From assembly GCA_023665605.1 (NCBI GenBank), contig JAMPDP010000004.1, forward strand, positions 1-64,000: a stretch of DNA of 64,000 nt. Reading direction: 5' to 3'. Within the stretch, counting starts at the first letter, position 1. The number at the start of each line of letters is the position of its first letter. Both the position numbers and the translations under genes were made by a program. This document shows positions 34,654 to 44,195 of this stretch, in pieces. Under the pieces are notes generated by a model. It was not told the DNA's origin. It made no database searches and saw only the letters and a list, made by a program, of their open reading frames with translations. The stretch comes from Candidatus Amulumruptor caecigallinarius. Its GTDB lineage: Bacteria; Bacteroidota; Bacteroidia; Bacteroidales; Muribaculaceae.

Positions 34654-36831
34654 TCAGAGTGTGTCGTTGAAGAATTGCAGCATTCGTGAGTATACGGTGG
34701 AGCGCAGGGTGCAACCGTTGATGCTGTGGTCGGAGTTGGGGAACGGCAGCGCATCTGCCCATCTGCCGGAGGCTTCCAGACGTGAGAGGAACTCCAGCGA
34801 ATTGGCGGGATGCACATTGTCATCAGCTGTACCCCACATCAATAACACGCGGGCGCCCAAATTGCTCACGCGGTTGAGCGGAGCACATAGCCGGTACCCG
34901 TCAGGGTTCTGCCCCGGTGTGAGCATATACCGCTCGGTGTAGGCGGTGTCATAGAAGCGCCAGTCTGTCACGGGAGCCACGGCCACGGCGGCCTTGAAGG
35001 GCGTGGAGGGCTGGGTGGCACACATCAGCGACTCGAAGCCGCCGTAGCTCCAGCCATATATGCCCACTCGTTCGGGGTCAATCCAGGATTTGTCGGCGCA
35101 AAGGTTGCGCACGGCAGCACAGAGGTCGGCGGTCTCAGCCTCGCCAAGCCGGCGATACACAGTGCGACTGAAGTCTCGGCCCTTACCGCCGCAGCCGCGC
35201 GGGTCAATGGTCACCACGACATATCCCTGCGATGCGAAGTAGAGGGTCCAGTCGGCACTCCAGCGGTCAAGCACGCTCTGCGAACCGGGGCCCGAGTACT
35301 GGTCTACTATCAGCGGATACTGCTTGGAGGGGTCGAAACCGGCGGGCTTCACTATCATGGCTTGAAGCTCATCGCCGGAGGCTCCTTTGACGGTGAAAAA
35401 TTCTCTCTTGGGACACGCGGCATAAGCGGCGGCGTAACCGGAGTTGTCAACGAGGGTACGAAGCGGCTTGGCTGTCCAACCCTCGGTGATTGTCACTTTG
35501 GGTGCCTCGGTGCTTGAGCTGTAGGTTTGCACGGCATACTTCATCTCTGGTGAGAAGATGGCCGAGAAGGTGCCGGGAGACGGATTGAGGTCAGTCACCT
35601 TACCCTTGGCATCAATACGCGAAATCACGCGGTTCATCGAGCCGGCCTTGGTGCTCTGGAAGAAGTAGGCATTCTTGGCGGCATCATAGCCATAGAAAGC
35701 GGTCACATCCCAGTCGCCCTCGGTGATAGTCCGTGTCAGCTCCCCCTCGTAGCTGTAATGATAGAGGTGGTTATGCCCGGTGCGCTCTGACTGCAACACT
35801 ATGCCGGACGAGAGCAGGGTTATCTCCTCATAGGTTGCCGGGTCAAGCCAGCCGGCGCCGCTCTGCTCCACAAGCAGCGAGCGGCCAACGGTGGAGCGGG
35901 GATTGACAGAGAGGAGCTCCATGCGTGTCTGGTCTCGGTTCAAGGTAGCCACTATCAGCTTGTCTGCCGACGGGCCGTAAGCTATACGGGGTACATACTC
36001 TATGTCGGTTCCGTTCAACGGCACCTGCCAGTCCTTGCGGGTCTCCACATTATAGCTGCGCAGTGTTACCTTGGAGTTAGGCTGACCCGCCACCGGGTAT
36101 TTGTAACTGAACGTGCCGGGATACAGCTCATATCGGCTCCGGGGGTCACAAGCTCCGGCATAGATGGGGAGGGTGTAGAGAGGCACCTCGCTCTCGTCGT
36201 AACGCAGATAGCTCAGGGTGAGGTTGTCGGGGCTCCACGCCATCGAGCAGGTGGTGGTAAACTCTTCCTCATATGTCCAGTCAGGCACACCGTTGATTAC
36301 CTTGTTTTTGGCCCCGTCACGGGTCACGGCCACTTCGGTGCCATAGTCAAGTTTTTTGATGAAGATGTTGCCTGAGTCCACGAAGGCCACCATGCGGCCG
36401 TCCGGCGAGAAAAGTGGCGCCTGCTGCCGACGATGCTCCGTGGAGAGAGGCTTGAGGATGCGCGAACGCACCTCATATACGTAATATGCGCCCGTCACAC
36501 TCCGACGGTACACCGGCTCTGTGGCTGTGCGCACCATCACTTTGCTCCCCTCGGGGCTCACCATGAAGGCTTCTATGGCATCAATCTTCCCCTCGCGGGT
36601 GGTTTCCACATCTATTAGAGTGCCGGTCTCTTTGCCGGAGCGGATTTCATGGAGGGTGACACGCTTACCGTCGCCCGAGAGACTTGCATATGTCTCTCCA
36701 TCAGGCATGAATGTGATGGCGGGCGCCGGTTCGGGACGGTTTCCGGGATATGTGAACCGGTCTATATCGGCTGCCGAGGAAGTGACTGCGGCAAGGGCGA
36801 TGGTGGATGCAAGAGCTATGCGGAGTGTCAT
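34654..36831 (-). CDS. Prolyl dipeptidyl peptidase IV (S9B family), exported
   Basis: Serine peptidase releasing X-Pro dipeptides. After a signal peptide (MTLRIALASTIALAAVTSSAA) comes the eight-bladed beta-propeller (DPPIV N-terminal domain) and a C-terminal alpha/beta hydrolase. The nucleophile lies in YGWSYGGFESLM near residue 590, with the acid in GTADDNVHP and the His in FPNSDHSINGC near the C terminus. The segment VDQYSGPGSQSV and the double-Glu pair (YEEEFTTTCSMAWSPD) are DPP-IV hallmarks. Length 725 is typical. ATG 36831 is chosen because it starts a clean signal peptide; the open frame to 36885 is not signal-like. Periplasmic or surface location likely. Confidence 0.93.
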   Translation of the reverse strand: MTLRIALASTIALAAVTSSAADIDRFTYPGNRPEPAPAITFMPDGETYASLSGDGKRVTLHEIRSGKETGTLIDVETTREGKIDAIEAFMVSPEGSKVMVRTATEPVYRRSVTGAYYVYEVRSRILKPLSTEHRRQQAPLFSPDGRMVAFVDSGNIFIKKLDYGTEVAVTRDGAKNKVINGVPDWTYEEEFTTTCSMAWSPDNLTLSYLRYDESEVPLYTLPIYAGACDPRSRYELYPGTFSYKYPVAGQPNSKVTLRSYNVETRKDWQVPLNGTDIEYVPRIAYGPSADKLIVATLNRDQTRMELLSVNPRSTVGRSLLVEQSGAGWLDPATYEEITLLSSGIVLQSERTGHNHLYHYSYEGELTRTITEGDWDVTAFYGYDAAKNAYFFQSTKAGSMNRVISRIDAKGKVTDLNPSPGTFSAIFSPEMKYAVQTYSSSTEAPKVTITEGWTAKPLRTLVDNSGYAAAYAACPKREFFTVKGASGDELQAMIVKPAGFDPSKQYPLIVDQYSGPGSQSVLDRWSADWTLYFASQGYVVVTIDPRGCGGKGRDFSRTVYRRLGEAETADLCAAVRNLCADKSWIDPERVGIYGWSYGGFESLMCATQPSTPFKAAVAVAPVTDWRFYDTAYTERYMLTPGQNPDGYRLCAPLNRVSNLGARVLLMWGTADDNVHPANSLEFLSRLEASGRWADALPFPNSDHSINGCTLRSTVYSRMLQFFNDTL

Positions 36832-36884
36832 CTGGTGCACGATGGGTGATAATGTGGTAAAAGTGAATGTGGCTATTAGACTCA

Positions 36885-37523
36885 CTATGAGAACAGTGAA
36901 AGCTGGCCGTCGGCTTCGTCCGGCTTCAAGCGCGAGCGGCGAAGACGGCTCTGAAGGCGCGCGTTCTCCTCGGCCAGAGCGGCCTCGCGGGCGCCGGCCT
37001 TGGCAAGCATCGCCTCAAGGTCAGCTATCCGATGCTCGCAAGCCTTGCGGCGACGCTCACTGTCGGCAAGCAGCTGGCGGTCGCGGCGACGGGCATCGTC
37101 AGCGGCGGCATCGGGGTTCACGGGCAACGGTGTGGCCATGGCGGCACCGTAGACGCGCGCGCGGCGCGCCACGAGCTCTATCTGCCGGCGCACGTCGCTC
37201 TCTATGGCGTGATAGAGATACTGCCGCTGCGAGTCGGTGTCGAGGCAGCGGGTCACGAACTCGGGCATTGTGCGGTTAAACAGGCGTATCACTGAGTCGA
37301 AGATGCACCCCGGCAGCGAGGGGTCGAAGAGGTCGGCAACCTCCGGCTGACCGGCGGCTTCCGCACTCTCGACTGCTGAGGGGGCTGCAGAGTCGGCGCT
37401 CCCTGCGGCTTCGTCGGCTCTGGGTGTCGTCACCGGACGGAACTCCGGTGCATCGTCGTCGTCAGGGTCGGTGTCGGTGTGGCCGAGGCCTATGGAGTGG
37501 AGAAATGTTGAGATTACTGACAT
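36885..37523 (-). CDS. Hypothetical coiled-coil protein
   Basis: 212 residues, family unknown. The first 65 residues are acidic and low-complexity (TDTDPDDDDAPEF, then Ala/Ser/Glu repeats). A middle part (CIFDSVIRLFNRTMPEFVTRCLDTDSQRQYLYHAIESDVRRQIELVARRA) looks helical, and residues 143-200 form a charged Arg/Glu/Ala coiled coil. It ends in DGQLSLFS, a short hydrophobic tail. No signal peptide or membrane segment, so cytoplasmic. Its start overlaps the end of the PEP/pyruvate-binding gene by 10 bp, indicating translational coupling; a partner role is possible but not shown. Confidence 0.75.
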   Translation of the reverse strand: MSVISTFLHSIGLGHTDTDPDDDDAPEFRPVTTPRADEAAGSADSAAPSAVESAEAAGQPEVADLFDPSLPGCIFDSVIRLFNRTMPEFVTRCLDTDSQRQYLYHAIESDVRRQIELVARRARVYGAAMATPLPVNPDAAADDARRRDRQLLADSERRRKACEHRIADLEAMLAKAGAREAALAEENARLQSRLRRSRLKPDEADGQLSLFS

Positions 37524-40501
37524 GATGAGGTGGATGTGTCGGGTTTGAGCACCACGCCCTCGCCCTTGAGGCCATTGATGCCGATGGGGAGCGGTGCCGG
37601 GAAGCGCACCACGCGGATATTCTCGCTCTCATACACGGCATCCATGGAGTCGAGCAGTGGATAGTCCACAAAACCGGTCTCCAGGCGGGTGTCTATGGTG
37701 AAGTAGCCCACGCCGAATGATGTGAGGTTCTGGAAGAAGTGCGTACCCTGGCTCGGCTCAATGCGGTAGCCGGGGAGTGATGACTCCACGATGAGCTTCG
37801 CGCCGGCTATGTGGGGCCATTTCACGGGGATGCCCAGAGCGGTGTCACTCGAGCCCCACCGGCCCGGACCGATAAGGATGTATCCCTCGCCCCGCTCCAC
37901 CATCTCGGTGTTGAGCTTGGCGATTTCGCGGGCTATGAGGTCGTTCTTGAATGACGAGAAGCTCTCGGGGCGTACATACACCACGGTCTGCACCCCCTCT
38001 ACATTACCGTGACCGAGGGCGGTATGGCTTCGCAGAAGCACACGTTCATCGGGGGCGCTCATCATCGAGTCATCCACGAGCTCCTTGCGGTCAACTATTG
38101 GACGTATCTGCAGCCAGTAGAGTTTCCCCTTGACTGGCGATGTGGCGGCATCCGGCTCAACCATTCCTGCAAACTCTATCTCCACGGGGTGGCACATCTC
38201 CTCGCTCCCCTTGGTGAGCATGAAGTCAAGGGCATGCGCCAACGGGAACACGCCATGTTTGAGCACATTGTTGAATGTCACCACCTTGCGCCCGGGGCCT
38301 GCGTCAGAGTCGCGGAGCATCATGTTCTGGTGGTCATAAGTGCTCACCAGATAGCGGAGTGCCCCTTTCTCGGCCACATCCTGCACCTTGAGGTTGAGCA
38401 GGTTGAAGCCGTCGTCGACATTGAAGTCGGTCTCGATGCTCCTCATGTCCAGGGCATTCATGCGCCGCTGGGTGTCACGCAGGGCAAGCTCCAGCTCGGA
38501 GGTCTGGAGCACCTTCTCGGGGTGGCGCGGCGAGAACCGCAAGCCCGCCCCGCCGTCCACTATGTATTTGCCCAGACCCACGGCCACTTCGGCCACGCCA
38601 TCCTCAGGCTTCTCATCGTTGATGGGATAATAGTTCAGCGACCGGCCAACCCCGGAGAAGGACGGGAAATACTGCCCGTCGACATCCTTGCCCACCACCT
38701 CCTGAATGATTACGGCCATCTTCTCCTGGTCTATGACATTGGACGTGGCGGTCATATATGCCTTGCTGTCTGCGAAATACACGCTGGCATAAACCCCCTT
38801 GATGGCGCAGCTGAGCATGCGCAACATCTCATACTTGTCTGCCACATGGGGTATCATGTAGGTGGAGTAGATGCCGGCAAACGGCTGATAGTGGCTGTCC
38901 TCCAGCAGTGATGACGAACGGATGGCAAGCGGCTTGTCTATCACCTCGAATAGGGCAAAGAAATCCTCTATCAACTGCTCGGGGAGGCGCGCCTGCAGGA
39001 AGTGGTGCAGTATCACATCGTCCGGCGCATCGCTCAGCGCAAGCGGATAGAGGTGATTGGAGCTCATAAACTCATCGAAGATGTCGGTGCACAGCACTAT
39101 CGTGCGCGGGATGGTGATGGTGATTCCCTCGAAGTCGTCGCACACGGGATTCTTCTTGATGATGGAGTCGATGAAAGCCAGACCGCGACCCTTGCCCCCG
39201 AGCGACCCCTGCCCTATGCGCGCGAAGTTGCTGTAACGGTCATAGCGCCCTTTCTTGAACACTGCCACCACGCCGCGGTTCTTCATCTTCCTGTACTTGA
39301 CAATCAGATCAAAGAAGAACTGGCGCACCGCCGGGGCTTCCTCGATTGACACAAACCGATGCCGCTTGATGATTTCAGCTATCGGGAACATGGCGCGAGA
39401 GTAGAGCCACCGCGATATGTCGTTGCCACTGGCGTGATGCAGAAGTGCCCCGGCAGGAAAGCTCATCATGCGATCCTGCATCTCCTTGAGGTTATGGATG
39501 CGCCCTATCTCCTCGCCGGTTTCCGGGTCACGCACTATGAAGTCACCGAAGCCGAAGGTGTCCATGATGGCATCACCCAAGTCTACGGGAAATTTCTTGG
39601 AATTCTTGTCGATGAAGCGGTGTCCCATGGCCTCCACAGCCTCACGGTTCTCTGCCTCGGAGCTCTCCAGAATCATGGGCAGATAGGGGTCTTTCTCCCT
39701 CAGATACTCAGCCAGACGGAGGCCGGCATGAGAGTCTTTCACCCCCTCGTGCATGAACGATATGTCGCTCACCACGCCCAGCATATTGTGGCCATACTTC
39801 TCATAGAGTGCCACAGCCTCCTCGTAGTCGCGGGCAAGCATCACCTTGGGCCGGCCGCGCATACGCAGCATCTGCTCATGCTCGTTCAGAGCCTCCGTGG
39901 CAAAGTTGCGGCTCTGCTTGAACAGAAACTTATAGAGCTGAGGCAGCGCCGACGAGTAGAAACGCACACTGTCCTCCACAAGCATGATCATTTGCACACC
40001 CACCTCGTTGATGTCGGCATCGGCGTTGGCCTTGTCCTCCAGCAGCTTCACTATGGCAAGCAGCAGGTCCACATTGCCCAGCCACGAGAACACGTAGTCC
40101 ACGCTGTCAAGGTTTTCATTGGCCAGACGGCGCGACACAGCTTTGCTGAACGGCGTCAGCACCACGATGGGCAGCTCCGGGTAGAGGGCCTTGATGGTAC
40201 GGGTGCCCGCGAAAGTTTCTGAAATGTCATTGCCCGGCATGGTGATCACCATGTCAAACGTATGTTGCGACAGCTTCTCCAGAGCCTCCTCGTTGGAACG
40301 CGCCTTGGTGACGCGAGGCGGCGACGACAGGTTCAGAGCCATGTACTCGAAGAAGAGTTGCTCCTCAACGCGCCCGTCATCCTCCATGATGAACGCATCG
40401 TAGGGCGACGCTATCAGCAGCACATTGAAAATGCGCTTCTGCATTAGGTCCTGAAAGGCCGTGTCCTTCAGGTAAAGCTGGTTAAGAGTCTGCTCATTCA
40501 T
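37514..40501 (-). CDS. REC-like/PEP-pyruvate-binding domain protein (PEP synthase-related)
   Basis: 995-residue cytoplasmic protein. The N-terminal 330 residues carry two response-regulator-like folds: residues 25-150 (IFNVLLIASPYDAFIMEDD ... PELPIVVLTPFSK) and 175-300 (MIMLVEDSVRFY ... MLGVVSDISFMHEG ... LPMILESSE), the second with a candidate phospho-acceptor Asp in VVSDIS. The C-terminal 600 residues contain the PPDK/PEP-synthase ATP-grasp-like nucleotide-binding region (GKGRGLAFIDSII, LAIRSSSLLEDSHYQPFAGIYSTY). The phosphohistidine and PEP-binding TIM-barrel domains of true PEP synthase are absent. ATG 40501 is used because the ATG at 40513 lies in the -7 box. First gene of the operon down to yraN. 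Confidence 0.82.
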   Translation of the reverse strand: MNEQTLNQLYLKDTAFQDLMQKRIFNVLLIASPYDAFIMEDDGRVEEQLFFEYMALNLSSPPRVTKARSNEEALEKLSQHTFDMVITMPGNDISETFAGTRTIKALYPELPIVVLTPFSKAVSRRLANENLDSVDYVFSWLGNVDLLLAIVKLLEDKANADADINEVGVQMIMLVEDSVRFYSSALPQLYKFLFKQSRNFATEALNEHEQMLRMRGRPKVMLARDYEEAVALYEKYGHNMLGVVSDISFMHEGVKDSHAGLRLAEYLREKDPYLPMILESSEAENREAVEAMGHRFIDKNSKKFPVDLGDAIMDTFGFGDFIVRDPETGEEIGRIHNLKEMQDRMMSFPAGALLHHASGNDISRWLYSRAMFPIAEIIKRHRFVSIEEAPAVRQFFFDLIVKYRKMKNRGVVAVFKKGRYDRYSNFARIGQGSLGGKGRGLAFIDSIIKKNPVCDDFEGITITIPRTIVLCTDIFDEFMSSNHLYPLALSDAPDDVILHHFLQARLPEQLIEDFFALFEVIDKPLAIRSSSLLEDSHYQPFAGIYSTYMIPHVADKYEMLRMLSCAIKGVYASVYFADSKAYMTATSNVIDQEKMAVIIQEVVGKDVDGQYFPSFSGVGRSLNYYPINDEKPEDGVAEVAVGLGKYIVDGGAGLRFSPRHPEKVLQTSELELALRDTQRRMNALDMRSIETDFNVDDGFNLLNLKVQDVAEKGALRYLVSTYDHQNMMLRDSDAGPGRKVVTFNNVLKHGVFPLAHALDFMLTKGSEEMCHPVEIEFAGMVEPDAATSPVKGKLYWLQIRPIVDRKELVDDSMMSAPDERVLLRSHTALGHGNVEGVQTVVYVRPESFSSFKNDLIAREIAKLNTEMVERGEGYILIGPGRWGSSDTALGIPVKWPHIAGAKLIVESSLPGYRIEPSQGTHFFQNLTSFGVGYFTIDTRLETGFVDYPLLDSMDAVYESENIRVVRFPAPLPIGINGLKGEGVVLKPDTSTSSCQ

Positions 40502-40510
40502 GCTCAACCA

Positions 40511-40541
40511 CAAAGTTACATCTTTTCCCCTCTCCCCGCAA
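40511..40541 (-). promoter_or_regulatory. Promoter of the REC-like/PEP-binding operon, almost touching the start codon
   Basis: TTG (40541-40539), 20-nt spacer, TAACTTTG (40518-40511). The ATG at 40501 follows nine bases after the box, so the 5' leader would be only a few nucleotides. Confidence 0.6.
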
Positions 40542-40628
40542 CCCCAACCCCATCAACCCAACCCATCCACATCAAAATGAGGACGGTGAGATTTGAAATC
40601 CTACGAGGGTGTTGCAAAACCTCCTAAG

Positions 40629-40742
40629 GAGCGTCCGCAGGACGCTGATTTACCCGTAGCCCCGGAAGCCGGAGCGTTAGCGCAGGCATCCGGGGTAATA
40701 GTCAGCACAGCAAAAGGCGTCCGCAGGACGCCGATTTACAAC
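40629..40742. repeat. REP-like hairpin repeat, 114-bp form
   Basis: Consists of GCGTCCGCAGGACGC palindrome, GATTTACCCGTAG, the hairpin CCCCGGAAGCC...GGCATCCGGGG, a short linker (AATAGTCAGCACAGCAAAAG), a second GCGTCCGCAGGACGC and GATTTACAAC. The copy at 53344-53457 has the same length and nearly the same sequence. The rest of the 360-bp gap (40743-40873) shows a partial repeat of GATTTACAACTTCACCT and nothing else recognisable. Confidence 0.8.
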
Positions 40743-40873
40743 TTCACCTACGCCTTCAGTAGGTTCTGCCCTCCCCCGATTTACAACTTCACCTCAGTCA
40801 TAAGTGGGCCCTGCGGCTCTCTCGCTGATTTCCATCCTGTTGTATATTACATCCTTCCGCTCCCCAAGACGCC

Positions 40874-42907
40874 TCACCGCGCGGCGAGCCCTTTCTCCAG
40901 GAAGCGCGTGAAGCGCGCAGCGTTCTCGTCATAGCTGTACGGGCCTGAGAGCAGAGCCCCCGTGGACGGGTCAAGTATCACATAGTACGGTTGCGCATTG
41001 GCCCCGAACTTGGTGCGCTGCAGGTAGCTCCACAGCTCACCGTAGCTGTCAAGGCTCATCTCGCGGCCCCTCTCCGTCACCACCACAGGCTGCGGCAACG
41101 CCTTCTTCTCATCCACCATCAGCTTAATCACAGTGAACCGCTCCTCTATCATAGTCTTGATTTCGGGCAAGTCAAGCACGGCCCCCTCCATCTTGCGGCA
41201 GTTCACGCACCCGTAACCCGAGAAGTCCACCAGTGCAGGACGCCCGGCAGCCTGTGCCGCTGCCATACCCTCATCATAGTCATGGTACTCCTTGAAACCC
41301 TCGCCGTAGAGGTTGAAATCCTGAGTGTAAAGCGGCGGCACAAACGCGCTCACACCCTTCAGCGGTGCGCCCCACAGCCCCGGCACAAGATAGAACGTGA
41401 AAGCCAGAGACACCAAGGCACAGAAGAAGCGCCCCACGCCTATGCCCTGCGGCTTCGGGCCATAATGGCTGAAACTGAACCCGCCGAGCAGATACACTCC
41501 CAGCAGTCCGAAGATGACTATCCACAAACACAGAAACGCTTCCCGGTCAAGCAGATGCCAACCATAGGCCAGATCTGCCACGGAGAGGAACTTCAGCGAC
41601 AGCGCAAGCTCGATAAACCCGAGCACCACCTTGACGGTATCCATCCAGCAGCCGCTGCGGGGTGCACTCTTAAGCCATGAGGGGAACAGGGCAAACAGCG
41701 CAAACGGTATCGCCAAGGCCAGCGAGAACCCGAGCATGCCTATCGCCGGACCAAACTTGTCGCCGCTCGTGGCTGCCTCTACAAGCAGGGTGCCGATGAT
41801 TGGGCCGGTGCATGAGAATGACACCAATGTGAGCGTGAACGCCATGAAGAAGATGCCCAGCAACCCCGTGGTGCTCTCAGCGCGGGCATCCATCTTGTTG
41901 ATAAACTTCGAGGGCAGTTTGATGTCAAACGTCCCGAAGAACGACACGGCAAACACCAACAGCAACAGGAAGAAGATGATGTTGCACACCGCACTGGTCG
42001 ACAGTGCATTAAGCGAACTTGCTCCAAACAAGAGCGTCACCACCATGCCCAGCAGCACATAGATCACCACGATGGAAAGCCCGTAGGTCACCGCACGTCC
42101 TATGCCGGAGCCTCGAGTGTCGCTCTTTTTCAGGAAGAAGCTCACGGTCAAGGGTATCATCGGCCATACGCACGGGGTAAGCAACGCCAAAAACCCGCCA
42201 AGGAAGCAGGTGAAGAATATCCACCACAGGGAGGTGGACTCATAGCTGTCGGCGGCATTGCTCTCGCTGAAGGTCACCGGAGCCCACAGCGCACCCCCCA
42301 CTCCTACCGGGGATGTCGCGGCACTGTCCGTCGCCATCGGTGCGATCTTTGCGGGAAGCGTGTCGGTGACGGCAACGGTGGCACTGTCAGCACTCTCGCG
42401 GGGCGCCTCCACGGGAGTCACGGTGCTCCCGGCGACCTTCGCATGAAGCTCTATCGGTTCCTTGGCCGGAGGCAGGCAGTTGGAGTCGTCACAGGTCTGA
42501 TAGCGCAGCGTACCTTTGAGCGTCACCGCCGGACCAATCACGTCAAACGCCTGGCGGAGTGTGACTTTCGAAGCCCACCATGACAGTTCGGCCCCAAACA
42601 TATCATCATACTTCACCGTCGGAGCGGGCTGCGACGTGAGATTGCCACGTTGCTTGGCCCCCTTCACATCGCTCCACGTCACCGTCAGAGGCGTGGGCCC
42701 CGCCTCGGGGTTGACGAGGTGCGAATACACATGCCACCCACGGTCTATGCGAGCGGTCATCTCCGCTGTGGCGGTCTTGCCGTCATCACTCATGGTGAGT
42801 GTCATGGCCCATTTCACAGGGTCAAACATCTGCGCGGCAGCAATGCCGGGCACACAGAGCATCAGGAACAGCGCTACGCGCGCTATGTGACGTGACATAT
42901 GATTCAT
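40874..42907 (-). CDS. dsbD: Thiol:disulfide interchange protein DsbD-like
   Basis: Transfers reducing power from cytoplasmic thioredoxin across the inner membrane. The protein of about 677 residues has a signal peptide (MNHMSRHIARVALFLMLCVPGIAAA), an N-terminal periplasmic DsbD-alpha-like domain (residues 30-200, CDDSNCLPPAKEP with the cysteine pair), an eight-helix core (FLGGFLALLTPCVWPMIPLTVSFFLKK and SFSCTGPIIGTLL carry the paired cysteines), and a C-terminal thioredoxin domain with DFSGYGCVNCRKME (CVNC). Length is somewhat longer than E. coli DsbD because of an Ala/Thr-rich linker near residue 200. A TAAATTTG -7-like box at 42980-42973 lies upstream. ATG 42922 or 42898 are alternative starts. 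Confidence 0.92.
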   Translation of the reverse strand: MNHMSRHIARVALFLMLCVPGIAAAQMFDPVKWAMTLTMSDDGKTATAEMTARIDRGWHVYSHLVNPEAGPTPLTVTWSDVKGAKQRGNLTSQPAPTVKYDDMFGAELSWWASKVTLRQAFDVIGPAVTLKGTLRYQTCDDSNCLPPAKEPIELHAKVAGSTVTPVEAPRESADSATVAVTDTLPAKIAPMATDSAATSPVGVGGALWAPVTFSESNAADSYESTSLWWIFFTCFLGGFLALLTPCVWPMIPLTVSFFLKKSDTRGSGIGRAVTYGLSIVVIYVLLGMVVTLLFGASSLNALSTSAVCNIIFFLLLLVFAVSFFGTFDIKLPSKFINKMDARAESTTGLLGIFFMAFTLTLVSFSCTGPIIGTLLVEAATSGDKFGPAIGMLGFSLALAIPFALFALFPSWLKSAPRSGCWMDTVKVVLGFIELALSLKFLSVADLAYGWHLLDREAFLCLWIVIFGLLGVYLLGGFSFSHYGPKPQGIGVGRFFCALVSLAFTFYLVPGLWGAPLKGVSAFVPPLYTQDFNLYGEGFKEYHDYDEGMAAAQAAGRPALVDFSGYGCVNCRKMEGAVLDLPEIKTMIEERFTVIKLMVDEKKALPQPVVVTERGREMSLDSYGELWSYLQRTKFGANAQPYYVILDPSTGALLSGPYSYDENAARFTRFLEKGLAAR

Positions 42908-43124
42908 TCGTATGGTTATCATGCAGTTATACGGCAGCTTACAAGTCTCGCGGTCCGTATGGTTCGTTGTGGCAAATTTAGCACTTTTTTTTGCCATTTG
43001 GGCCTTCCGTTAACCTTAACACCTCTCAGAGCGTTGTATTGATACCTGATGTCATTCACCACTCGGTAATAGTCCCTTCACCTCGTTTAGTCATTTCACC
43101 ACGTTCAATTTAACTCCAAAAGGT

Positions 43125-44144
43125 ATGATTACAGCCGGATATGCACACATCATTGGAGCAGCCACACTGATTGCGCTCTCAGCGGCTCCGGCGCTTGCCT
43201 GTACCGCTCCCACAGTGCCGGACTCGGCACTTGTCGAGACAACGGACTCTGCATATGTCGAGGAGATTGTAGCGCCGGTGGCACTCTCCGACTCCACTGT
43301 CACAGCCCCCGCCGACTCGCTCGCTGAACTTGAATACAGCATCCTCCTGCCCCTTGACGAGGGTGTCCTCCAGAAAGAGATTGTCTACTCTGACCGCCTG
43401 TGTGCCGAGGAGTTCCTTGCCATAGCACCCGTGCAGGTACCCGTACCCGGCTACCAGGGACTCCCCCTATACTTCCGGCCCTACTCTATGACCACCAACG
43501 ACCCCAACTGGGGACGTTACTGGGCTAACATGAGCCTCCTCGCCGGGGCCATGGTGGGCACTCTCGTGGTGCTGGAGTGCCTCCCCGAGGATGCTACTTC
43601 ATGGAACCGTCACGAAATCCAGTCGGTGCCCCCCTTCAAGCGCTGGTACCGCAACATCTTCGTCCGCAACCCGGAGATTGACCATGACGGCTGGGTTTTC
43701 AATTACCTGCTCCACCCCTATGCCGGGGCTGCTTACTTCATGGCCGCGCGCTCCGTGGGCTTCAACTTCTGGCGGTCAATGCTCTCATCGGCTTTCGTCT
43801 CCACGGTGTTTTGGGAATTCGGCATCGAGGCCTTCACCGAGCGGCCTTCCTATCAGGACATCGTCATCACCCCAATCGTGGGCTCCGTCATCGGCGAGCT
43901 CTTCTACAAGCTCAAGCGCGACATCGTTGCCCACAACTACTGCCTCTTCGGCTCGCCAGTCATAGGCAACATCGTAGCTTTCCTCATTGACCCTGTCAAC
44001 GAGCTTCTTGATTACTTCCGAGGCAACCCTTGCCGAGGCTACACGCTCACCCCTGACGAGCACAAGTACCCCGACATCACGGCATCGCTCGTGCCCACAA
44101 CGGTCGGCGGCGCCCCCGGCTTCTCGCTCACCATCAACTTCTGA
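43125..44144 (+). CDS. DUF3943-like envelope protein
   Basis: 339-residue exported protein with a signal peptide (MITAGYAHIIGAATLIALSAAPALA). After a Thr/Ser/Pro/Asp-rich linker comes the conserved part: WGRYWANMSLLAGAMVGTLVVLECLPEDATSW, NPEIDHDGWVFNYLLHPYAGAAYFMAARSVGFNFWRSMLSSAFVSTVFWEFGIEAFTERPSYQDIVITPIVGSVIGE, which matches my memory of the DUF3943 family, found mostly in Bacteroidota. Several amphipathic/hydrophobic segments suggest it inserts in a membrane, probably the outer membrane; the last residues (GFSLTINF) resemble a barrel-ending strand. Function unknown. A 51-bp gap separates it from the next lipoprotein gene. Confidence 0.8.
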   Translation: MITAGYAHIIGAATLIALSAAPALACTAPTVPDSALVETTDSAYVEEIVAPVALSDSTVTAPADSLAELEYSILLPLDEGVLQKEIVYSDRLCAEEFLAIAPVQVPVPGYQGLPLYFRPYSMTTNDPNWGRYWANMSLLAGAMVGTLVVLECLPEDATSWNRHEIQSVPPFKRWYRNIFVRNPEIDHDGWVFNYLLHPYAGAAYFMAARSVGFNFWRSMLSSAFVSTVFWEFGIEAFTERPSYQDIVITPIVGSVIGELFYKLKRDIVAHNYCLFGSPVIGNIVAFLIDPVNELLDYFRGNPCRGYTLTPDEHKYPDITASLVPTTVGGAPGFSLTINF

Positions 44145-44195
44145 CCGAGGCTGAACGCAACCGACCGCTGAGGCGTTATTCCTAAAAGCGAAGGA

